64,000 bases of DNA from Bacillota bacterium (GCA_023408815.1 JAEYJO010000058.1:1-64000), one strand, 5' to 3'. Shown: positions 33,043-41,648, numbered from the stretch's first letter. Notes: a model not told the origin generated them from the sequence alone. Numbers and translations are program-made.

Positions 33043-33582
33043 GTGAGCAGACTTAAAGAAATGTATAAAAATGAGATCGTAGACGCTATGGTCAAAAAGT
33101 TTGGATATAAAAACATTATGGAAGTGCCGAAGCTCGATAAGATCGTTATCAACATGGGCGTAGGCGAAGCGAAAGAGAATGCGAAGATTTTGGAATCTGC
33201 TGTAAAGGATCTTGAGACGGTTACAGGTCAGAAGGCGGTCCTTACAAAAGCAAAAAATTCCGTTGCTAACTTCAAAATAAGAGAAGGAATGCCTATCGGA
33301 TGCAAAGTTACACTTCGCGGTGAGAAAATGTATGAATTCCTCGATCGTTTGGTAAACCTCGCATTACCTCGTGTACGCGACTTCAGAGGTGTTAGTGCTA
33401 ATGCATTTGACGGACGCGGCAACTATGCGCTCGGCATCAAAGAGCAGCTTATTTTCCCTGAAATCGAATACGATAAGGTGGATAAAGTAAGAGGTATGGA
33501 CATTATCTTTGTTACAACGGCAAAGACAGATGAAGAATCCCGTGAATTATTAACATTATTCAATATGCCATTCGCAAAATAG
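33043..33582 (+). CDS. rplE: 50S ribosomal protein L5
   Basis: A 179-residue L5: EVPKLDKIVINMGVGEAKEN, KFGYKNIM, GCKVTLRGEKMYEFLDRL and GRGNYALGIKEQLIFPEI. It binds 5S rRNA and contacts S13. The start is GTG 33043 with AAGGAGGTC upstream, the full Shine-Dalgarno complement. Confidence 0.98.
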   Translation: MSRLKEMYKNEIVDAMVKKFGYKNIMEVPKLDKIVINMGVGEAKENAKILESAVKDLETVTGQKAVLTKAKNSVANFKIREGMPIGCKVTLRGEKMYEFLDRLVNLALPRVRDFRGVSANAFDGRGNYALGIKEQLIFPEIEYDKVDKVRGMDIIFVTTAKTDEESRELLTLFNMPFAK

Positions 33583-33595
33583 AGGAGGTAAATTC

Positions 33596-33781
33596 ATGGC
33601 TAAGACAGCAATGAAGATTAAACAGCAGCGTAAGCCGAAATTCTCCACGAGAGAATACAATCGCTGCAAAATTTGTGGTCGTCCACATGCTTATTTGAGA
33701 AAATACGGAATTTGCAGAATTTGCTTCCGTGAATTAGCATACAAGGGACAAATCCCGGGCGTGAAAAAAGCAAGCTGGTAA
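33596..33781 (+). CDS. rpsN: 30S ribosomal protein S14, zinc-binding type Z
   Basis: A 61-residue short S14 with the zinc ribbon CKICGRPHAYLRKYGICRIC. The zinc form is typical of Firmicutes; a zinc-free longer paralogue, if any, is not in the window. RBS GAGGAGG is directly upstream, 13 bases after rplE. Confidence 0.98.
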   Translation: MAKTAMKIKQQRKPKFSTREYNRCKICGRPHAYLRKYGICRICFRELAYKGQIPGVKKASW

Positions 33782-33797
33782 AAAGGAGGCAAACTAA

Positions 33798-34199
33798 ATG
33801 ACGATGAGTGATCCTATTGCAGATATGCTTACGAGAGTTCGTAATGCAAATACTGCAAAACATGATACGGTAGATGTTCCGTCTTCTAAGATGAAATTAG
33901 CTATTGCGCAGATTCTTTTAGAGGAAGGCTACATCAAGAAATTTGATATAATAGAGGATGGAAACTTCAAAACAATCCGTATTGCACTGAAATACGGCGC
34001 TGACAAAAACGATAAGATCATCGCAGGCATTAAGAGAATCTCTAAGCCGGGTCTTCGTGTATATGCCAACAAGCAAGAGCTTCCTAAAGTTCTTGGAGGA
34101 CTTGGTATCGCTATCATTTCCACAAACCAAGGCGTAATAACCGATAAAAAAGCGAGAGAGCTTCAGGTAGGCGGAGAAGTTTTAGCATTCGTATGGTAA
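33798..34199 (+). CDS. rpsH: 30S ribosomal protein S8
   Basis: A 133-residue S8: MSDPIADMLTRVRNANTAKH, the KFGV-like FDIIEDGNFKTIRIALKY and GLGIAIISTNQGVITDKKAR. In E. coli S8 is the repressor of the spc operon. A 102-base gap with two tandem hairpins follows before rplF. Confidence 0.98.
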   Translation: MTMSDPIADMLTRVRNANTAKHDTVDVPSSKMKLAIAQILLEEGYIKKFDIIEDGNFKTIRIALKYGADKNDKIIAGIKRISKPGLRVYANKQELPKVLGGLGIAIISTNQGVITDKKARELQVGGEVLAFVW

Positions 34200-34219
34200 A
34201 AAGTTTAACAAGTTTATCA

Positions 34220-34263
34220 AAAGTTCAATAAATTGAACTTTGGAAGAACGCTTGCGTTCTTCC
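34220..34263 (+). terminator. Two adjacent hairpins between rpsH and rplF
   Basis: AAAGTTCAA (34220-34228) pairs with TTGAACTTT (34233-34241), and GGAAGAACGC (34242-34251) pairs with GCGTTCTTCC (34254-34263). No T tract follows, so these are more likely mRNA processing, protection or attenuation structures than full terminators. Confidence 0.4.
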
Positions 34264-34301
34264 GGGAACATTGAAACAAGACAATAATAGGAGGTACGGG
34301 C

Positions 34302-34844
34302 ATGTCACGTATAGGAAGAATGCCAATCGCGATTCCGGCAGGCGTAACTGTGGATATCGCAGAAAATAATAAAGTGACTGTAAAAGGTCCCAAAGGAACA
34401 CTTGAAAGAGTGCTTCCGTCTGAAATGGAAATTAAAATGGAGGGTGCTGAAATCGTTGTAACGAGACCTAACGATTTGAAGAAAATGAAATCTCTCCACG
34501 GACTTACGAGAACTTTAATCAATAACATGGTAGTAGGTGTTACCGCCGGCTATGAAAAGAAGCTGGAAGTAAACGGTGTCGGTTACAAAGCAGCAAAGAA
34601 CGGTAAGAAATTAGTTTTATCTTTAGGATATTCCCATCCGGTAGAGATGGAGGATCCTGAAGGCATCGAAGCAGTAGTTGAAGGACAGAATGTCATTATT
34701 GTTAAAGGAATCGATAAAGAAAAAGTTGGCCAATTCGCAGCTGAAATCAGAGATAAGAGAAGACCGGAGCCTTATAAGGGCAAGGGTATCAAATATGCTG
34801 ATGAAACTATCAGACGTAAAGTTGGTAAGACTGGTAAGAAATAG
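34302..34844 (+). CDS. rplF: 50S ribosomal protein L6
   Basis: A 180-residue L6 with the duplicated fold: SRIGRMPIAIPAGVTVDIAE, LHGLTRTLINNMVVGV, and the rRNA-binding RRPEPYKGKGIKYADE near the C-terminus. It lies by the factor-binding site. RBS TAGGAGGT precedes the ATG. Confidence 0.98.
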   Translation: MSRIGRMPIAIPAGVTVDIAENNKVTVKGPKGTLERVLPSEMEIKMEGAEIVVTRPNDLKKMKSLHGLTRTLINNMVVGVTAGYEKKLEVNGVGYKAAKNGKKLVLSLGYSHPVEMEDPEGIEAVVEGQNVIIVKGIDKEKVGQFAAEIRDKRRPEPYKGKGIKYADETIRRKVGKTGKK

Positions 34845-34861
34845 ATAAGGAGAGTATGATA

Positions 34862-35230
34862 ATGGTTAGTAGAGAATCTAGACAAAAAGTTCGTGTAAAA
34901 AAACACATGAAAATTCGTAACCGTTTCAGCGGCACAGCCGGAAGACCGCGGTTAGCTGTTTTCAGAAGTAATAATCATATGTATGCTCAAATTATCGACG
35001 ATACAGTTGGAAATACTTTAGTGGCGGCTTCCACCCTTGAAAAAGACGTGAAGGCTGAGCTTGAGAAAACCAATAACGTTGATGCAGCAGCATATTTAGG
35101 AACACTAATTGCTAAAAGAGCATTGGAAAAAGGTATTACAACAGTAGTCTTTGATAGAGGCGGCTTTATATACCACGGAAAAGTAGCAGCATTAGCTGAA
35201 GCAGCCAGAGAAGCTGGCTTAGAATTCTAG
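34862..35230 (+). CDS. rplR: 50S ribosomal protein L18
   Basis: A 122-residue L18: RESRQKVRVKKHMKIRNRFS, GRPRLAVFRSNNHMYAQIID and FDRGGFIYHGKVAALAEAAR. It binds 5S rRNA with L5. AAGGAG 34847-34852 fits ATG 34862; ATG 34856, two codons earlier, is too close. Confidence 0.97.
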   Translation: MVSRESRQKVRVKKHMKIRNRFSGTAGRPRLAVFRSNNHMYAQIIDDTVGNTLVAASTLEKDVKAELEKTNNVDAAAYLGTLIAKRALEKGITTVVFDRGGFIYHGKVAALAEAAREAGLEF

Positions 35231-35248
35231 GAAGGGAGAGAAAATCAC

Positions 35249-35758
35249 ATGAAACATACAATCATTGATGCAAGTCAGCTTGAATTGAATGAAAAAGTAG
35301 TTTCCATCAAGAGAGTAACTAAGGTTGTAAAAGGTGGTCGTAACTTCCGATTCACTGCTTTAGTTGTTGTAGGCGACGGAAACGGACACGTAGGCGCAGG
35401 ACTTGGAAAAGCAACGGAAATTCCTGAAGCTATCCGTAAGGGAAAAGAAGATGCAACGAAGAATCTGGTTTCTGTTGCACTCGATGAAAATAATAGTATT
35501 ACACATGATTTCCTCGGAAAATTCGGTTCTGCAACCGTTCTTTTGAAAAAGGCTCCGGATGGTACCGGTGTTATTGCAGGCGGTCCGGTACGTAACGTAT
35601 GCGAACTCGCAGGAATCAAGAATATCCGTACGAAATCTTTGGGATCCAGTAACAAACAGAACGTTGTTCTCGCTACAGTTGCAGGATTAAGCCAATTGAA
35701 GACTCCGGAAGAAATCGCTAAGAAACGCGGTAAATCTGTAGAAGAGATTTTGGCATAG
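35249..35758 (+). CDS. rpsE: 30S ribosomal protein S5
   Basis: A 169-residue S5: EKVVSIKRVTKVVKGGRNFR, GKATEIPEAIRKGKEDATKN and the C-terminal GVIAGGPVRNVCELAGIKNI. It helps decode and, with S3 and S4, unwinds mRNA. RBS GGAAGGGAGA precedes the ATG. Confidence 0.98.
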   Translation: MKHTIIDASQLELNEKVVSIKRVTKVVKGGRNFRFTALVVVGDGNGHVGAGLGKATEIPEAIRKGKEDATKNLVSVALDENNSITHDFLGKFGSATVLLKKAPDGTGVIAGGPVRNVCELAGIKNIRTKSLGSSNKQNVVLATVAGLSQLKTPEEIAKKRGKSVEEILA

Positions 35759-35813
35759 CAGCATGAGCCATTACTTTGCGGTTCATGTTAGTTATTGAAA
35801 GGAGAAATAGGAA

Positions 35814-36011
35814 ATGGCAGCAAAGAAAGATACAAAAACTTTGAGAATAACATTGGTGAAATCTCCTATCGGAGCTGTGCCTAAAAATAGGGCAACGGTT
35901 GAAGCAATGGGACTTCGCAAGCTTAACAAGACGATTGAACTGCCCGACAATGAAGCTACGAGAGGACAGATCAGACAGATAGCACATTTAGTAAAGGTAG
36001 AAGAAGTATAA
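35814..36011 (+). CDS. rpmD: 50S ribosomal protein L30
   Basis: A 65-residue L30: LRITLVKSPIGAVPKNRATV, LGLRKLNKTIELPDNEATRG-like segment and IAHLVKVEE. It is the short bacterial form. RBS AAAGGAGAA precedes the ATG. Confidence 0.97.
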   Translation: MAAKKDTKTLRITLVKSPIGAVPKNRATVEAMGLRKLNKTIELPDNEATRGQIRQIAHLVKVEEV

Positions 36012-36032
36012 GAAGATAAGGAGGTGTCAGGA

Positions 36033-36473
36033 ATGGAATTATCTAATTTAAGACCGGCAGAAGGTTCTAAACATAGTGATAATTTTAGAAGAGGTCGCGG
36101 ACACGGGTCAGGAAACGGAAAGACAGCCGGAAAAGGACACAAGGGTCAAAAAGCTCGTTCAGGAGCGCCAAGACCGGGCTTTGAAGGTGGTCAGATGCCG
36201 TTATACAGACGTATTCCTAAGAGAGGTTTTAAGAATATTAACTCTAAGGATATCGTAGGTATTAACTTGAGCGTTCTGGAAGTATTTGATAATGGCGCGA
36301 CGGTCGATGTGGAAGCGTTGATCGAAAGGGGCATTGTGAAAAATCCCAGAGACGGTGTTAAGATCCTCGGAAACGGAGAATTTACTAAGAAGCTCACGGT
36401 TAAAGCTAATGCCTTCAGCGCGTCGGCAAAAGAAAAAATTGAGTCTCTTGGTGGAACAGCAGAGGTGATGTAA
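36033..36473 (+). CDS. rplO: 50S ribosomal protein L15
   Basis: A 146-residue L15: ELSNLRPAEGSKHSDNFRRG, the Gly/Lys-rich rRNA tail and GFEGGQMPLYRRIPKRGF. AAGGAGGT 36019-36026 supports ATG 36033; the in-frame GTG 36024 lies inside that RBS. Its stop overlaps the secY start by one base, a classical coupling. Confidence 0.97.
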   Translation: MELSNLRPAEGSKHSDNFRRGRGHGSGNGKTAGKGHKGQKARSGAPRPGFEGGQMPLYRRIPKRGFKNINSKDIVGINLSVLEVFDNGATVDVEALIERGIVKNPRDGVKILGNGEFTKKLTVKANAFSASAKEKIESLGGTAEVM

Positions 36474-37786
36474 TGTTTACAACCTTAAAGAACGCATTTA
36501 AAATCAAAGAGATTAGAGATAGAATATTTTTTACCTTCCTGATGCTGGTTGTGATCCGTCTCGGATCACAGCTACCCGCACCGGGGGTAAACAGACATTA
36601 TTTTTCTAATTGGTTTGCGGCACAGACAGGAGATGCATTTAGTTTCCTGGATGCTTTTACAGGCGGTTCCTTCCTAAATATGTCCATTTTAGCATTAAAC
36701 ATTACCCCGTACATCACATCTTCCATTATTATGCAGCTTCTGACGATTGCGATTCCGAAGCTGGAGGAAATGCAGAGGGATGGGGAAGATGGAAGGAAGA
36801 AAATCGTAGCGATTACTCGCTATGTAACAGTGGGACTTGCTCTGTTTGAATCTGCAGCTATGGCGATTGGATTCGGAAGACAAGGCTTGCTGGAGACTTA
36901 CAATGCGATAAATGTAATTACCATCATTGCGGCGCTCACTGCGGGCAGTGCGTTTCTTATGTGGATTGGTGAGAGAATTACAGAGAGTGGTGTGGGCAAC
37001 GGTATTTCTATCGTGCTTGTTATCAATATTATTTCTCGTCTGCCGTATGACATCAATAATTTATTCCAGCAGTTTGTATACGGAAAATCTACGGCGTTGG
37101 CAGTAGTGGCGGCACTCATTATCATAGGCGTTATCGTCGGTATGGTAGTTTTAGTCGTTATCTTGAACGGCGGTGTGCGCAAGATTCCGGTACAGTATGC
37201 GAAAAAGGTGCAGGGCAGGAAGATGGTGGGGGGTCAGACCACCAATATACCATTGAAAGTGAATACATCGGGCGTTATTCCGATTATCTTCGCGTCTTCT
37301 CTCATGCAGCTCCCAGTCGTTATCGGTTCCTTTGTAGGTTATAAGGGAACGGGCATATGGGCAGAAATATTAAAGGGACTTACATCATCTCATTGGTGTA
37401 ATCCGAAAGAGCCGATTTATTCCATCGGACTTTTGGTATATGTTTTACTTGTAATTTTCTTTGCATATTTCTATACATCCATTACTTTTAATCCGTTGGA
37501 GATAGCCGACAGGATGAAGAAGCAGGGAGGTTTTATCCCCGGTATCAGACCTGGTAAGCCTACCAGCGATTATTTGACCAGGATATTGAATTACATTATT
37601 TTTATAGGTGCTCTTGGACTGACTCTTGTAGCAGTAATTCCTTTCGTATTCAACGGTGTGTTCAATGCCAGTGTATCGTTCGGAGGAACGAGCCTTATCA
37701 TTATCGTAAGCGTCGTGCTCGAGACGATAAAGCAGATTGAGTCGAAGATGTTAGTTCGTAACTACAAAGGATTTTTGAATGATTAG
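36473..37786 (+). CDS. secY: Protein translocase subunit SecY
   Basis: A 437-residue ten-helix channel subunit: N-terminal FKIKEIRDRIFFTFLMLVVI, RLGSQLPAPGVN, plug region helix and the cytosolic loop RKIPVQYAKKVQGRKMVGGQ, which binds SecA and ribosomes. It forms SecYEG in the membrane for export of the lipoproteins and membrane proteins encoded elsewhere in the window. Start is coupled to rplO. Confidence 0.98.
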   Translation: MFTTLKNAFKIKEIRDRIFFTFLMLVVIRLGSQLPAPGVNRHYFSNWFAAQTGDAFSFLDAFTGGSFLNMSILALNITPYITSSIIMQLLTIAIPKLEEMQRDGEDGRKKIVAITRYVTVGLALFESAAMAIGFGRQGLLETYNAINVITIIAALTAGSAFLMWIGERITESGVGNGISIVLVINIISRLPYDINNLFQQFVYGKSTALAVVAALIIIGVIVGMVVLVVILNGGVRKIPVQYAKKVQGRKMVGGQTTNIPLKVNTSGVIPIIFASSLMQLPVVIGSFVGYKGTGIWAEILKGLTSSHWCNPKEPIYSIGLLVYVLLVIFFAYFYTSITFNPLEIADRMKKQGGFIPGIRPGKPTSDYLTRILNYIIFIGALGLTLVAVIPFVFNGVFNASVSFGGTSLIIIVSVVLETIKQIESKMLVRNYKGFLND

Positions 37787-37820
37787 GATTAGTAAAAATC
37801 CTTTTAGAATCATAACAGGA

Positions 37821-37888
37821 AAGCAAGGGAAGGGCCTATGGCCCGCTCCCATGCTTCTTCCGGAATCAGAAAAAAAGAACTTCTGATT
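37821..37888 (+). terminator. Nested hairpins between secY and adk
   Basis: AAGCAAGGGA with inner GGGCC (37821-37835) pairs with GGCCC and TCCCATGCTT (37840-37856); a second stem AATCAGAA / TTCTGATT (37864-37888) ends with TTTT. The 219-base gap is otherwise featureless. Partial termination or RNA processing is likely, since adk and map follow in the same direction. Confidence 0.5.
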
Positions 37889-38005
37889 TTGAGATGGGCA
37901 CCCGCCTCGCAGCGTGTGTCCGTTTGTTCAACATATGAGCAATTCGCGAAGCGTGTTGCTCGTTGTTTTAGTGTGGACTTTTGTTAAGAAAGGACGATAT
38001 AACTT

Positions 38006-38650
38006 ATGAAAATTATTATGTTAGGTGCTCCGGGAGCCGGAAAAGGAACACAGGCGAAAATGATTGCGGATAAATACAGCGTTCCCCATATTTCTACCGG
38101 CGATATTTTCAGAGCAAATATTAAAAACGGCACAGAACTTGGCATGGAAGCAAAAAAATACATGGACCAGGGTCTGCTCGTTCCCGATGAGCTGACTGTG
38201 AAGATATTACTCGACAGAGTAGCAGGTGACGACTGCAAAAAAGGCTATGTGTTAGATGGATTTCCAAGAACGATTCCTCAGGCTCAGGTGCTTGATAAAG
38301 CCCTTACCGAGTTAAACGATGGGATCGATTATGCGATCGATGTGGATGTGCCCGATGAAAATATCGTAAAGAGAATGTCCGGCAGACGCGCTTGTCCCTC
38401 GTGCGGAGCTACATATCATATGGAACACGTTCCTCCCAAAAAGGAAGGGATTTGTGATAGATGCGGAAAAGAACTGGTGCTCCGCGATGACGATAAACCG
38501 GAGACCGTTTTGAACCGTCTTAAGGTTTACCATGAACAGACACAGCCTTTGATTGATTTCTACAGCAAGAAGGGCGTACTTAGGACAGTGGACGGTACCA
38601 GGCCCATGCAGGACGTATTCGACGCCATCGTCAATACGCTGGAAGCGTAA
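38006..38650 (+). CDS. adk: Adenylate kinase, zinc-lid type
   Basis: A 214-residue long-form adenylate kinase (AMP + ATP to 2 ADP). P-loop GAPGAGKGTQA at residues 7-17, NMP-binding STGDIFRANI, DGFPRT, and a LID domain with zinc-type Cys pairs CPSC and CDRC. RBS AGAAAGGACG precedes the ATG. Position after secY is standard in Firmicutes. Confidence 0.98.
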   Translation: MKIIMLGAPGAGKGTQAKMIADKYSVPHISTGDIFRANIKNGTELGMEAKKYMDQGLLVPDELTVKILLDRVAGDDCKKGYVLDGFPRTIPQAQVLDKALTELNDGIDYAIDVDVPDENIVKRMSGRRACPSCGATYHMEHVPPKKEGICDRCGKELVLRDDDKPETVLNRLKVYHEQTQPLIDFYSKKGVLRTVDGTRPMQDVFDAIVNTLEA

Positions 38651-38686
38651 TGCACCATGGTGCGTTGAGAAAGGTACGGTTATAAT

Positions 38687-39439
38687 ATGGCAGTCTCAAT
38701 TAAATCTGACAGAGAAATAGAACTGATGCGCGAAGCGGGTAAAATACTCGCAGAAGTTCATGCGCGTCTCGGAGATGCAATCGAACCGGGGATGTCAACG
38801 CTTGATATCGACAGGCTGGGAGAAAAGCTGATTCGCAGCCACGGTTGTATTCCTAATTTCTTGAATTATAACGGCTATCCGGCATCCATATGTGTGTCCG
38901 TTAATGACGAAGTGGTCCATGGAATTCCCCATAAGGATCACATATTGCAGGACGGGGACATCGTGAGCCTGGATGCGGGCTTAATATATAAAGGGTATCA
39001 TTCGGACGCGGCAAGAACACACGCCGTCGGCACAATAGATGATAAAGCCAGAAAACTGATAGAAGTGACGAAGCAAAGTTTTTTTGAAGGGATTAAAATG
39101 GCAAAATCCGGCAATCATTTGTATGATATATCAAATACGATCGACCGGTATGTATCATCCTTCGGATACGGCATTGTCAGGGATCTGGTAGGTCACGGTA
39201 TCGGAACCAAGCTGCACGAAGAACCGCAGATACCGAATTTCGCTCAGCGCCGTAAGGGGATCAGGCTTCAGGCCGGAATGACCTTAGCGGTAGAACCCAT
39301 GATCAATATGGGGGACTGGGAAGTGGAATGGCTGGATGATGACTGGACGGTAGTTACCGCAGACGGTTCTTTGTCCGCTCATTATGAGAATACGATTCTC
39401 ATTACAGACGGCGAACCGGAAATCCTCACTTTGTTGTAA
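38687..39439 (+). CDS. map: Type I methionine aminopeptidase
   Basis: A 250-residue enzyme that removes initiator Met. Metal ligands are recognisable in SLDAGLIYKGYHSDAART (two Asp), GHGIGTKLHEEP (His) and AVEPM (Glu) with the late Glu in HYENTIL. No N-terminal SH3 zinc extension. It follows adk by 36 bases. Confidence 0.97.
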   Translation: MAVSIKSDREIELMREAGKILAEVHARLGDAIEPGMSTLDIDRLGEKLIRSHGCIPNFLNYNGYPASICVSVNDEVVHGIPHKDHILQDGDIVSLDAGLIYKGYHSDAARTHAVGTIDDKARKLIEVTKQSFFEGIKMAKSGNHLYDISNTIDRYVSSFGYGIVRDLVGHGIGTKLHEEPQIPNFAQRRKGIRLQAGMTLAVEPMINMGDWEVEWLDDDWTVVTADGSLSAHYENTILITDGEPEILTLL

Positions 39440-39481
39440 CGAGGTCAGGTGTATGCAGGTAGCGGCAGAATGGAGATTTTT

Positions 39482-39748
39482 ATGATAGGAATGTTTGCGA
39501 CATCGAAAGCAGGCCATGATAAAGATACGGTATATATCATAGTACGGGAAGATGCCGAATATGTATATTTAGCGGATGGAAAATATAAAGATATGGAACA
39601 TCCGAAAAAGAAAAATAAAAAGCATATTCAGATTATCAAGAAAGAATCCGATGATATTTTAAAAGAGAAGCTGATAAAGAAACAGCCAATATATAATGAA
39701 GAAATAAGGAAAGCGATAGGAGGTATCGTATGTCAAAAGCAGATGTAA
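39482..39748 (+). CDS. KOW-domain RNA-binding protein (L14e/L27e-like)
   Basis: About 88 residues: MIGMFATSKAGHDKDTVYII, a KOW-like beta-barrel with LADGKYKDMEHPKKKNKKH, then a basic helix. Similar small proteins lie between map and infA in many clostridia and are annotated by KOW domain only; role probably in ribosome binding or assembly. GGAG at 39472-39475 supports ATG 39482, although in-frame ATG 39470 and GTG 39449 exist. The end overlaps infA by 19 bases. Confidence 0.8.
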   Translation: MIGMFATSKAGHDKDTVYIIVREDAEYVYLADGKYKDMEHPKKKNKKHIQIIKKESDDILKEKLIKKQPIYNEEIRKAIGGIVCQKQM

Positions 39749-39948
39749 TTGAAATTGAAGGAACAGTGATTGAAAAGTTGCCAAACACCATGTTTCAGGT
39801 GGAATTAGAAAATGGACACAAGGTGCTTGCTCATATAAGCGGTAAGTTAAGACAGAATTTCATTCGTATCTTACCAGGAGATAAAGTGACTTTAGAGTTA
39901 TCTCCCTATGATTTGTCCAAGGGACGCATTATATGGAGAGATAAGTAG
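39730..39948 (+). CDS. infA: Translation initiation factor IF-1
   Basis: A 72-residue OB-fold protein, canonical length: KADVIEIEGTVIEKLPNTMF, VELENGHKVLAHISGKLRQN and RIIWRDK. RBS ATAGGAGGT lies inside the overlapping upstream gene, so IF-1 translation is coupled to the KOW protein. Confidence 0.98.
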   Translation: MSKADVIEIEGTVIEKLPNTMFQVELENGHKVLAHISGKLRQNFIRILPGDKVTLELSPYDLSKGRIIWRDK

Positions 39949-40026
39949 AAGGCAAGTCGCATGCAAGGTTAATCTGCTATGTGAACAGTAACAGATAAAT
40001 TGCAATATGATTGTGTGAAAATGCCC

Positions 40027-40055
40027 TTGCATTTGCATTGTTTCCATGATATAAT
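40027..40055 (+). promoter_or_regulatory. Promoter before rpmJ
   Basis: TTGCAT at 40027-40032 and perfect TATAAT at 40050-40055 are spaced 17 bases, with the rpmJ start 33 bases on and AAAGGAGGG as RBS. It gives the alpha-operon genes an extra start independent of the spc operon. Confidence 0.7.
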
Positions 40056-40088
40056 GTAAAACGGTCTTTTTTGAAAGGAGGGTTTAAC

Positions 40089-40202
40089 ATGAAGGTTAGA
40101 TCATCAGTAAAACCAATTTGCGAAAAGTGCAAAATTATTAAAAGAAAAGGAAGAATCAGAGTAATCTGTGAGAATCCCAAGCACAAACAAAGACAAGGAT
40201 AA
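40089..40202 (+). CDS. rpmJ: 50S ribosomal protein L36
   Basis: A 37-residue zinc-type L36, too short for most ORF lists: MKVRSSVKPICEKCKIIKRK followed by GRIRVICENPKHKQRQG. Zinc ligands are Cys11, Cys14, Cys27 and His32. It is preceded by AAAGGAGGG and its own promoter, and followed by the long rpsM leader. Confidence 0.97.
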   Translation: MKVRSSVKPICEKCKIIKRKGRIRVICENPKHKQRQG

Positions 40203-40319
40203 TCCCTGCGCTAACAGTTAAATTTATGAATAGCAGAGGATCCTTGTCCAATTATGATATGCGGCTGCAGCGCGGATTATTCTTATGGGTGTTGTTTACT
40301 CATTAAATAGAAAGTGCTG

Positions 40320-40604
40320 ATGAATATAAATCGATTATAATTGAATGTAGGAGCCTACGGAGATTACTTGTTGATACCAAGGCCGGCTGTTTAGTCAGCA
40401 GACTTTCAGAGGGGTTTGGAAAGGTCGGATTCGATTCCGGTTGGATGTGCGTCACGCCATCTCAATCAACTTAGTAGCGGCATGAACTATTTTCATGCAG
40501 AAAAAATATGCGAAAGCATGGCATCCCCGCGGAAGATATAATTTGTAAGCGGAATGAGTAAAGGACACTCAAGGGATGCTACGAAGAAAATGGAGGAAAT
40601 GTAA
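40320..40604 (+). promoter_or_regulatory. Structured leader before rpsM (alpha operon)
   Basis: GTTGAT (40370-40375) pairs with ATCAAC (40465-40470), enclosing GCTG/CAGC (40386-40399) and CTTTC/GAAAG (40403-40423) and a segment with TTCGATTCC. A second domain is closed by GCATCCC (40521-40527) and GGGATGC (40573-40579), with inner CCGC/GCGG and GAGT/ACTC, ending 13 bases before the AATGGAGGAAA RBS. The gap from rpmJ is 402 bases. S4 represses the alpha operon in several bacteria through such a leader; the binder here is inferred. Confidence 0.55.
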
Positions 40605-40973
40605 ATGGCTCGTATTTCAGGTGTTGACTTACCTAGAGAAAAACGTGTGGAGATTGGACTCACATATATCTATGGTATAGGAAGAGTAAGTGCAAACAAG
40701 ATTCTTGAAGCGGCAAAGGTTAATCCTGATACCCGTGTAAGAGAATTGACGGATGAAGAAGTAAAGAGACTCAGCGAAGAAATTGATGCGAACTACGCAG
40801 TAGAAGGTGATCTCAGAAGAGAAATCGCTTTAAACATCAAAAGACTTCAGGAGATTGGATGCTACAGAGGAATCCGTCATAGAAAAGGCCTTCCGGTTCG
40901 TGGTCAGAAAACCAAGACCAATGCAAGAACAAGAAAAGGCCCCAAACGTACAGTAGCTAATAAGAAGAAATAA
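40605..40973 (+). CDS. rpsM: 30S ribosomal protein S13
   Basis: A 122-residue S13: ARISGVDLPREKRVEIGLTY, YGIGRVSANKIL and the C-terminal RKGLPVRGQKTKTNARTRKG. It bridges to L5 and P-site tRNA. RBS TGGAGGAAAT precedes the ATG. It is the first gene after the long structured leader. Confidence 0.98.
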   Translation: MARISGVDLPREKRVEIGLTYIYGIGRVSANKILEAAKVNPDTRVRELTDEEVKRLSEEIDANYAVEGDLRREIALNIKRLQEIGCYRGIRHRKGLPVRGQKTKTNARTRKGPKRTVANKKK

Positions 40974-41074
40974 TCTTCGGTAAAGTACCGTATGTCTTAT
41001 GTACGATGGCTGATAAGAAGAAAAAAAGCAAAAGTAACAGAGAATGAAAAGTTGAGAAAGTAGGTTAGTTTAAA

Positions 41075-41470
41075 ATGGCAAAGAAAGTTACCAAAAAAGT
41101 GACAAAAAAGCGTGTCAAGAAAAACGTTGAACATGGACAGGCACATATCCAGTCTTCTTTTAACAATACAATTGTTACATTGACAGACAATGAAGGAAAT
41201 GCTCTTAGCTGGGCAAGTGCTGGTGGTCTTGGCTTTAGAGGTTCAAGGAAATCTACTCCGTATGCAGCTCAGATGGCGGCTGAAACCGCTACTAAGGCTG
41301 CACTTGTACATGGTTTGAAGACCGTTGACGTTATGGTTAAAGGACCGGGTTCAGGACGTGAGGCAGCTATCCGTGCACTTCAGGCATGTGGACTCGAAGT
41401 AACGAGCATCAGAGACGTAACTCCGGTTCCTCACAACGGATGCCGTCCTCCTAAGCGCCGCCGCGTATAA
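41075..41470 (+). CDS. rpsK: 30S ribosomal protein S11
   Basis: A 131-residue S11: VEHGQAHIQSSFNNTIVTLT, SWASAGGLGFRGSRKSTPYA and VTPVPHNGCRPPKRRRV. It forms the platform near the E site. It has a Lys/Thr-rich N-terminus. A 101-base gap from rpsM and a 178-base gap to rpsD are larger than usual. Confidence 0.98.
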   Translation: MAKKVTKKVTKKRVKKNVEHGQAHIQSSFNNTIVTLTDNEGNALSWASAGGLGFRGSRKSTPYAAQMAAETATKAALVHGLKTVDVMVKGPGSGREAAIRALQACGLEVTSIRDVTPVPHNGCRPPKRRRV

Positions 41471-41515
41471 TCACGGAGCGATACTATGCTGTCCCAGGCT
41501 TCATAGTGACAGTTA

Positions 41516-41549
41516 GCGCACAGAAATACTGCGAAGCAGTAATTTGCGC
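41516..41549 (+). promoter_or_regulatory. Hairpin in the rpsK-rpsD gap
   Basis: GCGCA (41516-41520) with TGCGC (41545-41549) and TACTGC (41527-41532) with GCAGTA (41536-41541) form one coaxial stem; ACTATG and CATAGT nearby (41483-41507) form another. It lies about 100 bases before rpsD and could serve S4 autoregulation or RNA processing. Confidence 0.4.
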
Positions 41550-41648
41550 TTGATAGCAGGTTGGAAGAATGCGTAATGCTCTTATGGGAGTTTACGTTGT
41601 AAACAATAGTGAAAGGCATATGAGCCTTTATTTAGAAAGGAGCCTCAA

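Noticed and set aside
40381..40460. Possible tRNA gene (TTCGATTCC T-loop and a D-arm-like GCTG/CAGC)
   Set aside because: No 7-bp acceptor stem closes it, the T-stem does not pair cleanly with a 7-base loop, and no anticodon arm of the right size is present. It is treated as part of the rpsM leader.
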